Below the pieces are notes generated by a model. The model saw only the letters and a program-made list of their open reading frames with translations, searched no databases and was not told the DNA's origin. DNA of 64,000 bases from Intestinibacillus sp. Marseille-P6563 (GTDB taxonomy: Bacteria > Bacillota > Clostridia > Oscillospirales > Butyricicoccaceae). Shown piece by piece: positions 15,886 to 26,586 of this stretch. The translations under genes and the position numbers were made by a program. Within the stretch, counting starts at the first letter, position 1. Every line of letters starts with the position of its first letter. The stretch lies in the NCBI RefSeq assembly GCF_900604335.1, contig NZ_UWOD01000001.1, positions 1 to 64,000 on the forward strand. The letters run 5' to 3'.

Positions 15886-17529
15886 TCAACTTTGATCCGC
15901 ACCAAAGAACAGATTCATATCATCTTCCACGGTGCCAATTCCCGCAATACCAAAGTTTTCTACCAAAACCTTTGCCACATTGGGGCTGAGGAATGCCGGG
16001 AGAGTGGGGCCGAGATGGATATTCTTCACGCCAAGATACAGAAGCGCCAGCAGGACGATGACTGCCTTCTGCTCATACCATGCGATATTGTAGACGATGG
16101 GCAGGTCGTTGATATCGTCAAGGCCGAAAACTTCCTTAAGCTTCAATGCGATAACGGCCAGAGAATACGAGTCGTTGCACTGTCCGGCATCCAGAACCCT
16201 GGGAATGCCGTTGATATCGCCCAAATCCAGCTTGTTGTACTTGTATTTCGCGCACCCGGCTGTCAGGATCACGGCATCCTTCGGCAGCGCCTTGGCAAAT
16301 TCGGTATAGTATTCCCGGCTCTTGGCACGGCCATCACAGCCCGCCATCACAACGAACTTTTTGATCGCGCCACTTTTTACCGCCGCAACGACCTGATCCG
16401 CCAGAGCCAAGACCTGAGCGTGTGCAAATCCGCCGATGATTTCTCCCGTTTCAATCTCGGTGGGCGCAGAACATCTTTTTGCGTGTTCAATGATGGCGGA
16501 GAAATCTTTCTGCTCCCCGATTTCTCCCGGGATATGGGTACAGCCCGGATACCCAGCCGCGCCGGTGGTATAGAGTCTGTCCTTGTAGCTGTCCCCGGGC
16601 GGCACGATGCAGTTGGTCGTTATCAGGATGGGGCCGTTGAAGGATTCAAATTCCTCCTTCTGCTTCCACCACGCATTGCCGTAGTTGCCGATAAAGTTGG
16701 GATATTTTTTGAATGCCGGGTAATAGTGGGCGGGGAGCATCTCGGAATGGGTATAAACATCCACGCCGGTTCCCTGCGTCTGTTCCAGCAGCATTTCCAA
16801 ATCCCGCAGGTCGTGGCCGGATACCAGAATACCGGGCTTTTTCCCAACGCCAATGTTCACCTTTGTGATCTCAGGATTTCCATAAGCTTCCGTATTGGCC
16901 TTGTCCAGCAGAGCCATGCCAGAGACACCGTGTTTTCCGGTTTCCATCGTCAGGGCAATCAAGTCCTCTACACTGAGATTGTCATCCAGCGTAGCTGCCA
17001 ATGCCCGCTGAAGGAACGCGTCGACCTCGTCGTCATCCTTCAGCAATGCATTCGCATGTTTTGAGTAAGCGGACAGACCTTTCAGGCCGTAGGTGATCAG
17101 CTCCCGCAAAGAACGGATATCCTCGTCTTTGGTAGAGAGCACGCCAACTGTTCGCGCCTCTTCCTCCCAGTCACTGGAGCCATCCCATTTTGCAGCTTCA
17201 GGCAAGGCGGAGAGATTTGTCACCTGATTCAGCAATACTTCTTTTTCCGTCAGTGTAGCGCGAATTCTTGCTTCAATGCTCTCTTTGTCAAAATTTGCAT
17301 TGGTGATAGTCGTAAACAGGTTCAAAGTAATCAGATGATTGATCTCTGTGGGTACCTGTTTGCCTTCCTGGCGCAGTGCAGTTGTAACCGCCGAAATTCC
17401 TTTCGTGACATAGACCAGCAGGTCCTGCATGGCCGCCACATCGGGCTTCTTTCCGCATACGCCGGACATTGTGCAGCCCTTGCACCCTGCAGTTTCCTGA
17501 CACTGATAGCAAAACATTTTTTGTTCCAT
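15886..17529 (-). CDS. hcp: hybrid cluster protein (hydroxylamine reductase / NO detoxification)
   Basis: A 547-aa cytosolic iron-sulfur protein. The N-terminal cluster motif is [20 protein letters not shown], and the downstream hybrid-cluster ligands sit in conserved segments such as [37 protein letters not shown] and [10 protein letters not shown]. Hcp proteins reduce nitric oxide or hydroxylamine in anaerobes. The start ATG follows GGAGATCTAGTGTT. A cupin gene lies 132 bp upstream on the same strand and probably shares its promoter and the palindrome at 18307. Confidence 0.96.
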   Translation of the reverse strand: MEQKMFCYQCQETAGCKGCTMSGVCGKKPDVAAMQDLLVYVTKGISAVTTALRQEGKQVPTEINHLITLNLFTTITNANFDKESIEARIRATLTEKEVLLNQVTNLSALPEAAKWDGSSDWEEEARTVGVLSTKDEDIRSLRELITYGLKGLSAYSKHANALLKDDDEVDAFLQRALAATLDDNLSVEDLIALTMETGKHGVSGMALLDKANTEAYGNPEITKVNIGVGKKPGILVSGHDLRDLEMLLEQTQGTGVDVYTHSEMLPAHYYPAFKKYPNFIGNYGNAWWKQKEEFESFNGPILITTNCIVPPGDSYKDRLYTTGAAGYPGCTHIPGEIGEQKDFSAIIEHAKRCSAPTEIETGEIIGGFAHAQVLALADQVVAAVKSGAIKKFVVMAGCDGRAKSREYYTEFAKALPKDAVILTAGCAKYKYNKLDLGDINGIPRVLDAGQCNDSYSLAVIALKLKEVFGLDDINDLPIVYNIAWYEQKAVIVLLALLYLGVKNIHLGPTLPAFLSPNVAKVLVENFGIAGIGTVEDDMNLFFGADQS

Positions 17530-17661
17530 AACACTAGATCTCCTTGTACGGTTATTAAAATTTCAAATGACTTGGTTTGTCTCAATTTAGAAAGCCTTGT
17601 TCACCCATTTCAAGCTTTTGGTACGCTTTGGGGCCGGATGCTTGCTGCGCGGCTCATTTGT

Positions 17662-17994
17662 TCAAAATACAACAATCAAAAGCATCTTAAATGCTTCCTG
17701 CCCATATACCGCATGAGGGTGTCCGGCTGGCATGACGATAGATTCCCCTTCGTGCAGCAGGTATTCCGTGCCGTCAATGGTTATTTTACCAGCACCATCC
17801 AGACAGGTAACAAAAGCATCTCCACCCGATTCATGGGTGCTGATCTCCTCGCCCTTTGCAAAGGAGAACAGCGTGATACTCACCGCAGGGTTTTGCGCCA
17901 GCGTTTTGCTGACAACCTGCCCCTCCTGATAGGATATCTGCTCTTTCAGCACCAAGATCTCTGATTTCGCAATGTTTTTTATTTTCATACTCAT
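17662..17994 (-). CDS. small cupin-fold protein
   Basis: A 110-aa single-domain cupin with metal-binding-like residues in STHESGGDAFVTCLDG and GHPHAVY. The start is ATG at 17994 because GGAGG lies 8 bases upstream. Cupins of this kind often accompany hcp in anaerobes. The precise role is unknown; a small-molecule-binding or redox-related role is inferred from position. Confidence 0.85.
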   Translation of the reverse strand: MSMKIKNIAKSEILVLKEQISYQEGQVVSKTLAQNPAVSITLFSFAKGEEISTHESGGDAFVTCLDGAGKITIDGTEYLLHEGESIVMPAGHPHAVYGQEAFKMLLIVVF

Positions 17995-18851
17995 AGCAAT
18001 CGCCTCCAATACAGTTTGGGTTTTGCTGTCAGATATGTTTCACAGGCGGAAAAAAACCGAACGAGCGCTTATTCCGAAATCTTCCATCAATTGAGAGGGG
18101 TGTCAATTATCATGGGATAAAATTCATGCTCATTTGCAACGCTTTTGAAGCGTTACCTTCCACTCCACTGCAGCGAAGGACTTTCATCCGCACAATGGTC
18201 ATGTTCTGGATATTTTCAGTGAAACAGTCTGCATTAGTTTTTCAGTTTAAATCCATCCTCCTCTAATGTTTGTGAATTTAGTATATGATAAAAGAAATTG
18301 AAAGTCCGTTGTTATAACAACGAAACTATTTTTTATAATAACACCTGTATGCCTCCAGAGCATCCAATCAAATATGCTGTATAATATTGAGCAATAATCC
18401 CCAAGCACAAGTTTTAAATATTTCTTCTGTTTTTTACGTCACCTTGGAGTATCTCTTTAAGTGGATTTTACCTGTCAAAATCCTTCATCGTGGGTACCTA
18501 TTGCAAAAATCGGCTACAGCGAACCACTTGCACGGAGTTAGAGAGCTTCGTATTTCCGAATCGTCTCTGCCCACTTTTGTAGATGTGCCTCGTACTTTGA
18601 TTCAGCTGGCGTCATGTTTTCTGCCTGTCTAGTCCTAATGGATTTTAACAGATACTCTTGATCTGTCGCTGAGACATGAATTAATAGAAGTAAAATTCCC
18701 GCCCTTGTGTTGGTAGCACTAGGACGGGAAACAGTTACCTTAAATATTTCAAATATGAATATACTTATCTGCTAATGCAAAGTACCCTACTAACACCGGT
18801 TCACGTTTATATGAGGCATAAACAAGATGTGTCTGAGCCCAGCCATGATAT
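17995..18851. other. long upstream region of the cupin-hcp operon
   Basis: The minus-strand promoter and palindrome are at 18280-18322, and about 280 bases separate them from the cupin start. This leader has an AGGAGG followed only by a four-codon frame (about 18258-18270) and a small AACGCTT/AAGCGTT hairpin (about 18140-18157). A separate hairpin, TTCCCG...CGGGAA (18696-18730), lies near the end of the next gene. No gene is supported. Confidence 0.45.
18280..18322 (-). promoter_or_regulatory. promoter and Crp/Fnr-type operator of the cupin-hcp operon
   Basis: The perfect 16-bp palindrome CGTTGTTATAACAACG (18307-18322) is centred 41.5 bp upstream of the start point predicted from the -10 box TATACT (18280-18285, minus strand). 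No good -35 box is present. This is the geometry of class II activation by a Crp/Fnr-family regulator. Confidence 0.65.
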
Positions 18852-19277
18852 TTAATCTGCCATCTGAACAAATTCTTTAAGTCTCCTGTAAAACGTGGAT
18901 CTTGACGCAATCCCCACACGACTCATGGCTTCCTGCTCCGTGATTTTATGGCCGCGAAACTCCTCGGCAACTTGGCGAAATAAATTTTCATCTATAATGG
19001 TGCCTATTCGAGTAAGGTCGATACGAGGAACTATTCGCTGTAAAGCTTCGTTGCAGGCTTCGAATTGTAAACTCGTAATGACCTCGAAGTAGGAACTCTT
19101 GCGATTTTTCACTTTGATGTGTGACGTGGGGAATTTATAAATCCTTTGATTGATTTCTTCTTCATATGATACACCACACCGATATTCGGGATTGGCAGCT
19201 GAACTGATTCGGCTCCGCTTGAAAATGAATATCACGAGTATCATATAAAGTAACAGGCAGGTATCGCCCAGCAACAC
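18852..19277 (-). CDS. hypothetical protein with C-terminal helix-turn-helix
   Basis: Up to 141 aa; the true start is unclear because the first 30 residues look non-coding or membrane-like. The C-terminus, KITEQEAMSRVGIASRSTFY, is a helix-turn-helix of the resolvase/recombinase type. The gene abuts the broken edge of the topB fragment, so it may itself be truncated. No function is assigned. Confidence 0.45.
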   Translation of the reverse strand: MLLGDTCLLLYMILVIFIFKRSRISSAANPEYRCGVSYEEEINQRIYKFPTSHIKVKNRKSSYFEVITSLQFEACNEALQRIVPRIDLTRIGTIIDENLFRQVAEEFRGHKITEQEAMSRVGIASRSTFYRRLKEFVQMAD

Positions 19278-20342
19278 CTGCCTACACCACCGCCCCGCTA
19301 TACGATTGCAACGCTTGAAGAGGATATGTCCCGTATTGCAAAATATGTTGTTGACCCAGAGGCCAAGAAACTGCTAATCGAAAAGGACAGGGAACGCACA
19401 GGCGAAAATGGCTCTATCGGCACAACCGCTACCCGTGAAAGCATCATCCGTACGCTGATCAAGAACGATTTTCTGCGCGAAGATGGCAAGAAACTGATTT
19501 CCACACCAAAGGGACGCGCCCTCTATAATGCCATGCCCGACGAGTTCCGGCTTGCAGATACCACCGCCAAATGGTGGGCCGTGCAGGAAGATATCAAGGA
19601 AGGCCGGGCAAAGCCTGACGATCTGATCCTCTCAGTATTCGAGTCTGTGAAACGCTTTCTGTCCGCCCCCATTCCCAAGGTTACTTACGAAGGACAGAAC
19701 GCAGCTACACATACGCCTGTGGGAGTATGTCCAGTTTGCGGCGGGACAGTGGTGACAATCGCAAAAGGGTTTGTTTGTCAGAATTATAAGAAAGAAGAGG
19801 ATGCCTGCCACTGCTACCTCCCTGCAAACAACCCGAAATTCCTGCCCCTTTCCAAACACACGATCACTGAGAAGGAAGCAAAAGCGCTGTTTTCCGGGCA
19901 AAGCATTATCGTGAAGAAGGCGCCACGGAAAGACGGGAAAGGCACGTATAACGCGCAGCTCCAGCTTGATGTTGACCAGCCTACACGCCGTCTCAAGTGG
20001 AAATTAAGCATTGCCCAGAAGGAAACACTTGGTGCATGCCCTGTTTGTGGCGGCAAGGTCATTGAGGGGCGTACCGGTTACGGCTGCATGAATTACAAGG
20101 CGGATCCACCCTGCAAGTTCTATGTCCCCCGAGTGAACACGAAGTTCTCGCCACTGCAAAACCACCGAGTCACGGCAGCAGAAATGAAGAAACTGCTCGC
20201 TGGAAAGCCGATTACGGTGAAGAATATTCCGAAAAAGAATGGTGCTGGCACATATGACGCCAAACTCACATTAAGATGGGATGGCAAATACCCGGCATGG
20301 GATATGAGTTTCCTGCCAAGTAAAAAAGCGGCCTCGAAATGA
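19254..20342 (+). pseudogene. topB: C-terminal fragment of DNA topoisomerase III
   Basis: The open frame after a stop at 19251 encodes about 360 residues similar to the end of integrative-element-type topoisomerase III: RYTIATLEEDMSRIAKYV, the motif GSIGTTATRESIIRTLI, and two C-terminal zinc-ribbon-like repeats (CPVCGGTVV...CQNY and CPVCGGKVI...CMNY). The N-terminal half with the TOPRIM domain and catalytic tyrosine is absent. An inverted repeat, AGGCAGGT/ACCTGCCT (19255-19283), marks the break. It is probably a remnant of an excised integrative element. Confidence 0.8.
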
Positions 20343-20355
20343 GGCTGCTTTTTTA
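20327..20355 (+). terminator. terminator after the topB fragment
   Basis: The stem AGCGGCCTC/GAGGCTGCT with loop GAAAT is followed by TTTTTT and overlaps the stop codon. Confidence 0.85.
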
Positions 20356-20523
20356 GCAAAAATCCGATTGTCGGCGGATATTTTATCCGACGATTGGCGA
20401 GCAATTATATCCCGCCTGCTGGAGGTAGAACTCGCTCTCCGCCATTCTTTGGACACAGCCGTATATTCCAAAACGATCAAGCAAAGAGGAGATTGTATGA
20501 CGACACCCGTACGCACATGAAAT

Positions 20524-21021
20524 TTGATAAACGATTATCAGCATAGTGCTGTATCTTTGGCGCTCTGCCAACAAGAAGAAATTACTATGGGAATTGTATA
20601 CGACCCTTTTCATGAAGAAATGTTTACAGCAATTAAAGGAAAGGGAGCTTTCTTGAATGGACACCCCATACACGTATCTAACTCAGAAAAACTATCCGAC
20701 ACAATAATTGGAGTGGGAACATCCAAAAGAGAACTGGCTGACGAAAACTTTGCTCGCTTCCGCAGGGTATTTGGCCCATGTCAAGATGTTCGTAGGATTG
20801 GTTCTGGCGCACTGGAACTGGCATATACCGCTTGCGGCAGGCAAGGAGGATATTTCGAGATATACTTAAATCCATGGGATTATGCCGCTGGTATGCTTTT
20901 AGTTCAAGAAGCAGGTGGAAAAGCAACTGATTTTATGGGAAAAACTCTTGAGCCGAAAAAAGGCAGCAGTGTGGTAGCGACAAATGGACACATTCATATA
21001 GAACTATTAGAACTTTTGTAA
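20524..21021 (+). pseudogene. truncated inositol monophosphatase family gene
   Basis: About 165 residues match the second half of inositol monophosphatase-like enzymes: INDYQHSAVSLAL, GAFLNGHPIHVS, RRIGSGALELAYTACGR and the metal motif LNPWDYAAGMLLVQEAGG. The frame begins exactly where the family's DPLDGTTNF metal site should be; upstream coding sequence is missing. Activity is not expected. Confidence 0.8.
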
Positions 21022-21040
21022 AATTATATTATCAATTCTG

Positions 21041-21072
21041 AGAGCAATCGCACAAATCGGTTGCTCTTTTTT
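21041..21072 (+). terminator. terminator after the phosphatase fragment
   Basis: The stem AGAGCAA/TTGCTCT with a 13-base loop is followed by a T run. The rest of 21073-21332 shows only short unsupported frames. Confidence 0.75.
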
Positions 21073-21332
21073 GCTTCGAAAGGAAAATTTTTTACAACAT
21101 ACTTTAATCATCGCAGAATTGTCCCAACGAGCTGCTGGAAGCCAGGGCGAAGAAATTCCTACAGCGACTGACTCACAGCTTGCAAAGCAATTCGGGCAGC
21201 CGGAAGCCCCAAAGAAGAAGATCACGCGACACATGAAGAAATCTCAGAAATGCCGAAAGTAGACCCGCACGGAATACTACTGACCACTGCAACCTATTAC
21301 ACTCGCCTATCGAGTGGTTTTAGGCGACAAAT

Positions 21333-21362
21333 AATCCGCTGGGTATATCTCGCCCAGCGGAT
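21333..21362 (-). terminator. terminator of the LacI-ABC operon
   Basis: The perfect 9-bp stem TCCGCTGGG/CCCAGCGGA is followed on the minus strand by TTATTTGT. It lies 66 bp after the stop codon of the last gene of the operon. Confidence 0.65.
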
Positions 21363-21427
21363 CTTGAAAATTATCGAATTTTTATCTTTCGAGCCGTAAG
21401 ATCCCGTACTTTAGTGCGGGGAGCGCG

Positions 21428-23002
21428 TCACGAGAGCCATTCATTGGTTGCTAATGAACTACCCAGCACAGAATTGCGTTCTGTAGCAGAGATAGTTAGT
21501 TCTCCTTCTTCAGAAACTGAAACGCCTGCCCCATATCGGAAATGGACGCCCATAACACCCACAGCCCCGCCTGTGCTTACAAGATGGTGTGAACTCAATT
21601 CCTGGCTAATACTCCAAGTGTCCGTATCCAGTTCATATAGATATGCATAGTCCGCATAAGAGGCGCCCTCTGTAGTTGACCAAAGGCCAATCATATAAAT
21701 GCGATTTGTGCTGGATTCCGTGACAAGTCCAAACCCCTGAAAGTCCTTATCGAGCGCAAAACTGCCAACTTGTTGAAATACCGCTGACTCAATGCCACCT
21801 TCGGCAGGTGCTTGATAAACATGGTAAACACTATTGGCACCGTCCAAATGGGCAGCCACTAAGACATAATATATATCGCCATGCTCGTTTTCATAGGAGG
21901 TAATCCCCAAAGCACCTACTTTATGGTTTACTTGCAGATCAAAGGACTCTACACGTCGGAGTTCGCCGACGGCCAAGGCACGAAGGTCGTACATGGCAAT
22001 AGTTGCGCTCGTCTCTTGCTCGTTCGGAACTATCAAGTAGTCGCCAATGATCTGAATACCGCCAGGGTGTTGCCAATTTTTCAAGTAGGTCTTGTAGCCT
22101 AATTTCTCATTGTCATCTTTCGGGCCGATTACAATGTGACCATAATCTGCTGTTCCAACGCTATGTGTTAAAATCACATAGGATTCCTGATCTGTTGTCT
22201 CATATTGGGCATAGCCCTGAATATGGTTCACAATTGGATCATAGCTTCCAGGAAATCCGCTAAGATTCACTTGGGTTCCCTGAATTGGGAGAGACGCAAA
22301 GGAATCTTGCACATTTGATAGCATCTGGGCATATTGTCGTGAGTCCTCCACAGCTGCAATTGCACAGAGGGTTACCTCATTCACATCATTTCCGCCACGT
22401 TGGAATGATGCAAATACTGTATTTCCGTGTGCGTCATTGCCGATAACAAGCATCCGCTCAGGGCCATCGCTGTCTAAGGTATGCTGACCTTTCAATTGTC
22501 CGAACCACCAGTTGTTGCTGAACAAGGTACTGCCCTGCGCAAAAACAACATCTGGAAACGTCACAGATAATCCGCCAGGATATTCAGTAGTTGAAACCTC
22601 AAGGACGAGATCTCCCATAAATGCAAAGTTGAGTTCTCCCGCTGTATGGTCGAAAGTCGTCCGGTCGCCATTTAAGCTATCATCGTTATATCCGGAAAAT
22701 CGTTGATTAAACCAGTCCGCGACCTCTTCGGAACCGCTGCGACCAACTTGAAAATGGAATTCATTGCCTTCCAATGCGACTGTCTTCCCAATATAGTTTT
22801 TTTGATCTGGGTCTTGGCCGGGGGTAATGCAGAAATCTGAAATTTGAAAAGTTCCCCCTAGGATCTTATTGCCAGAGGTTGCGGATAAAACAACCGCATT
22901 ATCACGGTATGTCATATTAAGCGCGTCATCGGCTGCAAAGGCGCTTTGTCCAGATAACACAATCATGCATATGCTACAAATAAGCCATTTTAATGATCTC
23001 AA
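21428..23002 (-). CDS. secreted protein of unknown function
   Basis: A 524-aa protein with a signal peptide (MRSLKWLICSICMIVLSGQS, cleavage near AFA-AD). No lipobox, membrane anchor or sortase motif is visible. The mature part is rich in beta strands, aromatic residues and glycine and resembles repeated-blade proteins, but no family is recognised. It is the last gene of the ABC importer operon, suggesting that it acts outside the cell on or near the imported substrate. No catalytic motif is evident. Confidence 0.75.
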   Translation of the reverse strand: MRSLKWLICSICMIVLSGQSAFAADDALNMTYRDNAVVLSATSGNKILGGTFQISDFCITPGQDPDQKNYIGKTVALEGNEFHFQVGRSGSEEVADWFNQRFSGYNDDSLNGDRTTFDHTAGELNFAFMGDLVLEVSTTEYPGGLSVTFPDVVFAQGSTLFSNNWWFGQLKGQHTLDSDGPERMLVIGNDAHGNTVFASFQRGGNDVNEVTLCAIAAVEDSRQYAQMLSNVQDSFASLPIQGTQVNLSGFPGSYDPIVNHIQGYAQYETTDQESYVILTHSVGTADYGHIVIGPKDDNEKLGYKTYLKNWQHPGGIQIIGDYLIVPNEQETSATIAMYDLRALAVGELRRVESFDLQVNHKVGALGITSYENEHGDIYYVLVAAHLDGANSVYHVYQAPAEGGIESAVFQQVGSFALDKDFQGFGLVTESSTNRIYMIGLWSTTEGASYADYAYLYELDTDTWSISQELSSHHLVSTGGAVGVMGVHFRYGAGVSVSEEGELTISATERNSVLGSSLATNEWLS

Positions 23003-23159
23003 CTGCGTGCAACTCCTTCCATTATGAACATTCGGTCTCGTGCTGGAGAATTATGTACCCAACATTCCATCCATGCAATAGCGTCTTCAACAAAGGAGCG
23101 ATACCCTTTCCCCTATCCAGTACTGGAAATGCTACTTCGCTGCGGATTACTGCGGCCCG

Positions 23160-24353
23160 TCAGTCAGAAAACTTCTCCAAGTTTTGAGCAGTGTTCCGAT
23201 CAAAAAGGTGGACAACATTACCTTGGAAAGTGAAGTTCAATGTGTCCCCGATAGAGGGTATGGAATGACCGGTCGCATGGAGATCTAACATTTGGAGAAT
23301 AACAATAGAGTCAGTTCCACAAGCGCTCACATGCAAGTGTACAGCGGAACCCATCATTTCTGCCACGTCCACAGTACCATGCACCGCCTGAGCAGCATCG
23401 GAAGCCATTGAAATGTGCTCCGGACGGACACCTAAAGTAATGGGCTGCGGGGCGACTTGGTTTTTCTCCAGATTAGCCTGCTTCTCATCCGACAACTCTA
23501 CCCGGACATTTTCCAGTACCACGGCATAGCGGTCGTTCTCTTTCACCAATTCTGCGTTGTAAAAGTTCATCTGCGGCATTCCGATGAAGCCGGCTACAAA
23601 CAGATTTGCAGGATGATCAAAGACTTCTTGCGGCGTGCCGATCTGCTGGATGACGCCGTCTTTCATGATAACGATCCGGTCACCAAGCGTCATGGCCTCT
23701 GTCTGGTCATGGGTGACGTAGACGAAGGTGGTGTTGATGCGGTGGCGCAGCTTGATGATCTCCGCTCGCATTTGGTTGCGGAGCTTAGCGTCCAGGTTAC
23801 TCAGGGGCTCGTCCATCAGTAGCACTTTGGGCTCTCGAACAATAGCTCGGCCGATAGCTACTCGCTGTCTCTGTCCGCCGGACAGAGCTTTGGGTTTGCG
23901 ATCCAGATACTCCGTGATACCCAAGATCTCCGCGGCCTGATTTACCCGGCGGTCAATTTCATCTTTGGCAACTTTCCGCAGCTTCAGTGGGAAGGCTATA
24001 TTCTCCCGCACTGTCATGTGAGGATATAGTGCGTAGTTCTGAAATACCATGGAAATATCCCGGTCTTTAGACGCCACGTCGTTCATAGGTTTGCCATCGA
24101 TGTACAGTTCGCCGCCGCTGATGTCTTCCAGACCGGCAATCATTCTCAGTGTGGTGGACTTGCCGCAGCCGGAAGGACCTACTAGCACGATAAACTCTTT
24201 GTCCGCAATGTCAAGATTAAAGTCCTGGACTGCCAGCACGCCCTCATTGGTAATCTGGAGGTTTGTCTTTTTCTCCTCAACCCCCTTCTTCTTTTTCTTG
24301 GGTTCCAGGTGAGGATAGACTTTTTTAATATTTCTTAAAATTACTTCTGCCAT
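23160..24353 (-). CDS. ABC transporter ATPase, MsmX/UgpC type
   Basis: A 397-aa importer ATPase. Walker A is [19 protein letters not shown], the signature [16 protein letters not shown], Walker [16 protein letters not shown], then a switch histidine, and a C-terminal TOBE regulatory domain. A lysine-rich insertion ([14 protein letters not shown]) follows the N-terminus. ATG 24353 fits the family start, but its ribosome site is poor. A TTG at 24458 has AAGGAGG nine bases upstream and would add 35 residues that do not look like the family. It energises the permeases encoded upstream in the operon. Confidence 0.9.
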   Translation of the reverse strand: MAEVILRNIKKVYPHLEPKKKKKGVEEKKTNLQITNEGVLAVQDFNLDIADKEFIVLVGPSGCGKSTTLRMIAGLEDISGGELYIDGKPMNDVASKDRDISMVFQNYALYPHMTVRENIAFPLKLRKVAKDEIDRRVNQAAEILGITEYLDRKPKALSGGQRQRVAIGRAIVREPKVLLMDEPLSNLDAKLRNQMRAEIIKLRHRINTTFVYVTHDQTEAMTLGDRIVIMKDGVIQQIGTPQEVFDHPANLFVAGFIGMPQMNFYNAELVKENDRYAVVLENVRVELSDEKQANLEKNQVAPQPITLGVRPEHISMASDAAQAVHGTVDVAEMMGSAVHLHVSACGTDSIVILQMLDLHATGHSIPSIGDTLNFTFQGNVVHLFDRNTAQNLEKFSD

Positions 24354-24555
24354 GTTACTGGGCTTTGGGAGCAGCGCCTCCGCGTCTTCCCCCTCACGTC
24401 CGGTGAAAGTCCGGTACGCATTTGCGACAGGTCTCCACACTGCCGCACCGCAAGCCAAGCGGATATTCCTCCTTTTTTACCTCAATTCGTCAGTTTGTGG
24501 AGTGCCGAATCGAGTGAAAATTTCAAAATACGATGAATAAATATTCGTTGTAAAA

Positions 24556-25557
24556 TTAAGGCAGGTAAGATCCATGTAATGTTCCATCAACGTCCACCGT
24601 AAACACCAGAGCTTGGTGAGAGGGAGGCGTTGTACCGTCCGGCTTTGGGGGACAGTCGGAAAAGTACAGCGTAGCGCCGCTGTCTGCCATCATCTGCAAA
24701 ATACCCGGCTCTGCACTGTTGTAACGTCGGTCACTGGAGCCGCAGCACACTACCGCCTTTGGAGCAATCTGCTGGATCTGGTTCCGGGAGATTCCGTCCT
24801 GCTGACCATGATGGCCCACCTTGAACAAATCTGCCCGAAGATCCTCTCCCGTGAGATCACCGTATCCCATGTAGTTGGTGTCTCCCGGCAGCAGGAGCCG
24901 GACTCCCCGGTATTCTATACGCAGGATCAGACTGCAATTGTTCATGACATCGTCCAACTGATCCAACCGCCGCCAGAAAGCAATCTCTTCCGTTTCCTGA
25001 TACAATTCCCGGCAGAGCTTTTCCAGATGCTTCGCCCGGATGGTTGACGGCCCCAGCACCCGGATCGTCAGATCCTTGCACGGGTTCAGCACGACACCTG
25101 CCGCCAAGGTCCTTTTACAGCATTCCTCTGTTTTTAAGCGGCGGCAAATGATTTGATAATCGTTGAGTGCTTGAAGGAACTTCCTCCGGGATATGGCCTG
25201 CCCTGCAGTCGGGATTGTCAGCGGGCGCATATGCTTCCAGAAATCCCCCGGCAAAGTCTGCCAAAAGGCTCTGGGTGTCAGATGCTCCACCACCGGCAAC
25301 AGGCCGCACAGATGGTCCTCATGGATGTGTGTGACAGCCATTGCATCAATGTGATCCACACCATGCCGGGCAAGATAGGCGCCCAACGGGATACGGCCTG
25401 TGTCGCTGGTCTGGTATTCCCCCGCCTCACCGCTGCCGCCATCGATCACCATCACAAATGTGCTGCCAGGGAAAGACGGATCCGGACATTCCAGCACCAT
25501 GGCCTCCCCATAGCCCACGTTGACAAAGGTCAGTCTCAGTCCCTCCATAGGCGTCAA
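24556..25557 (-). CDS. metallo-beta-lactamase fold hydrolase (ComEC-C-terminal type)
   Basis: A 333-aa protein with the zinc motif VTHIHEDHLCGL near residue 76 and later metal-ligand segments (LLLPGDTNYMG, FKVGHHGQQDG). It resembles the MBL domain of ComEC-like proteins. No signal peptide is visible. The start overlaps the permease stop by 4 bp (ATGA), so the two are translationally coupled. MBL enzymes hydrolyse esters, phosphodiesters or lactones; within this operon it may process the imported compound, which is inference. Confidence 0.85.
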   Translation of the reverse strand: MTPMEGLRLTFVNVGYGEAMVLECPDPSFPGSTFVMVIDGGSGEAGEYQTSDTGRIPLGAYLARHGVDHIDAMAVTHIHEDHLCGLLPVVEHLTPRAFWQTLPGDFWKHMRPLTIPTAGQAISRRKFLQALNDYQIICRRLKTEECCKRTLAAGVVLNPCKDLTIRVLGPSTIRAKHLEKLCRELYQETEEIAFWRRLDQLDDVMNNCSLILRIEYRGVRLLLPGDTNYMGYGDLTGEDLRADLFKVGHHGQQDGISRNQIQQIAPKAVVCCGSSDRRYNSAEPGILQMMADSGATLYFSDCPPKPDGTTPPSHQALVFTVDVDGTLHGSYLP

Positions 25558-26450
25558 CCCATTGCCCGTTTGATGTAGAAGCTGGAGAGAATCAGCACCA
25601 GGATCGTCATAACAATGGCGCCTGCGCTACCAAAGCCGAAGTCCAGAGACCTGATCCCGTAAGTATAGAGGAACTGCGTGATCGTTGTGGTAGTACCTGC
25701 CGGTCCACCGCCGGTAAGTACATTCACTTTCTCAAACAGGCGGAAGGTATCAATGGTACGCAGCAGAGCGCACAACGCTAAGCTACTTTTGATGTTAGGC
25801 AGGGTTACATACCAGAACTGTTGAAAGAAGCCAGCGCCGTCAATCCGCGCCGCCTCATACTGATTTTCCGAAACAGATTGCAAAGAGGCGTATAGCAGCA
25901 GGAACACAAACGGCACATTCTGCCACACGTCAATTACCAAAATCGTGGCGAAAGCTGTCTTAGTGTCCATAAACCAGTTGAAGACTGGCAGCCCCAAGGC
26001 TTCCAGGAATTGATTGACTATTCCATAGTTGGACGAGAGCATCAGCCGCCAGCTCAAAGCCACCGTGACAGCAGGTAACAGATAAGGCAGAAGCAACAAT
26101 GTCCGCATGATCTTCTGCCCGCGCCGCAGGGAATTTATAAATACTGCAATCAGGAGGCCCAACCCCATCTCCAAAATCACTGCCAAAACAGTAAAAATGA
26201 TGGTATTCCAAACTGCCTGCTGGAAATATCCGTTATTGAAAAGTTTGGTATAGTTATTGAAAAGGATAAAAGAGGCCTGATCCGTGCCTTTCAGATAATT
26301 GTAATCAGTAAAGCTGTAAATAAATGTGAAGATCATGGGGTACGCCGTCATGACCAGCAGTAAGATCATGGTGGGCGTCAGCATACTAATTCCAAACCGG
26401 GTCGTTGTTACGCTTGCGCTATTCAATTTTCTGATTTCATATCTCTTCAT
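25554..26450 (-). CDS. ABC importer permease, MalF/UgpA type
   Basis: A 298-aa inner-membrane protein with six predicted helices. The EAA loop that contacts the ATPase is visible at EAARIDGAGFFQQFWYVTLPNIK. It pairs with the second permease (27908-28747) and the lipoprotein receptor. The start follows GAGGCTATTGT. Confidence 0.92.
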   Translation of the reverse strand: MKRYEIRKLNSASVTTTRFGISMLTPTMILLLVMTAYPMIFTFIYSFTDYNYLKGTDQASFILFNNYTKLFNNGYFQQAVWNTIIFTVLAVILEMGLGLLIAVFINSLRRGQKIMRTLLLLPYLLPAVTVALSWRLMLSSNYGIVNQFLEALGLPVFNWFMDTKTAFATILVIDVWQNVPFVFLLLYASLQSVSENQYEAARIDGAGFFQQFWYVTLPNIKSSLALCALLRTIDTFRLFEKVNVLTGGGPAGTTTTITQFLYTYGIRSLDFGFGSAGAIVMTILVLILSSFYIKRAMG

Positions 26451-26586
26451 ACAATAGCCTCACAAATTCAGGAGGGTTCGCCCAGCATCTTCGGAGCGTA
26501 AAGATGAACGAACCGGGACGCCGTGACGGCGCCCCGGCCGCATGAATATTCGCTGGGGTGGTATTACTACGGTCTGCAGGGAATAG

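Noticed and set aside
15868-17064. 398-codon frame opposite hcp
   Set aside because: It is antisense to a clear hcp gene.
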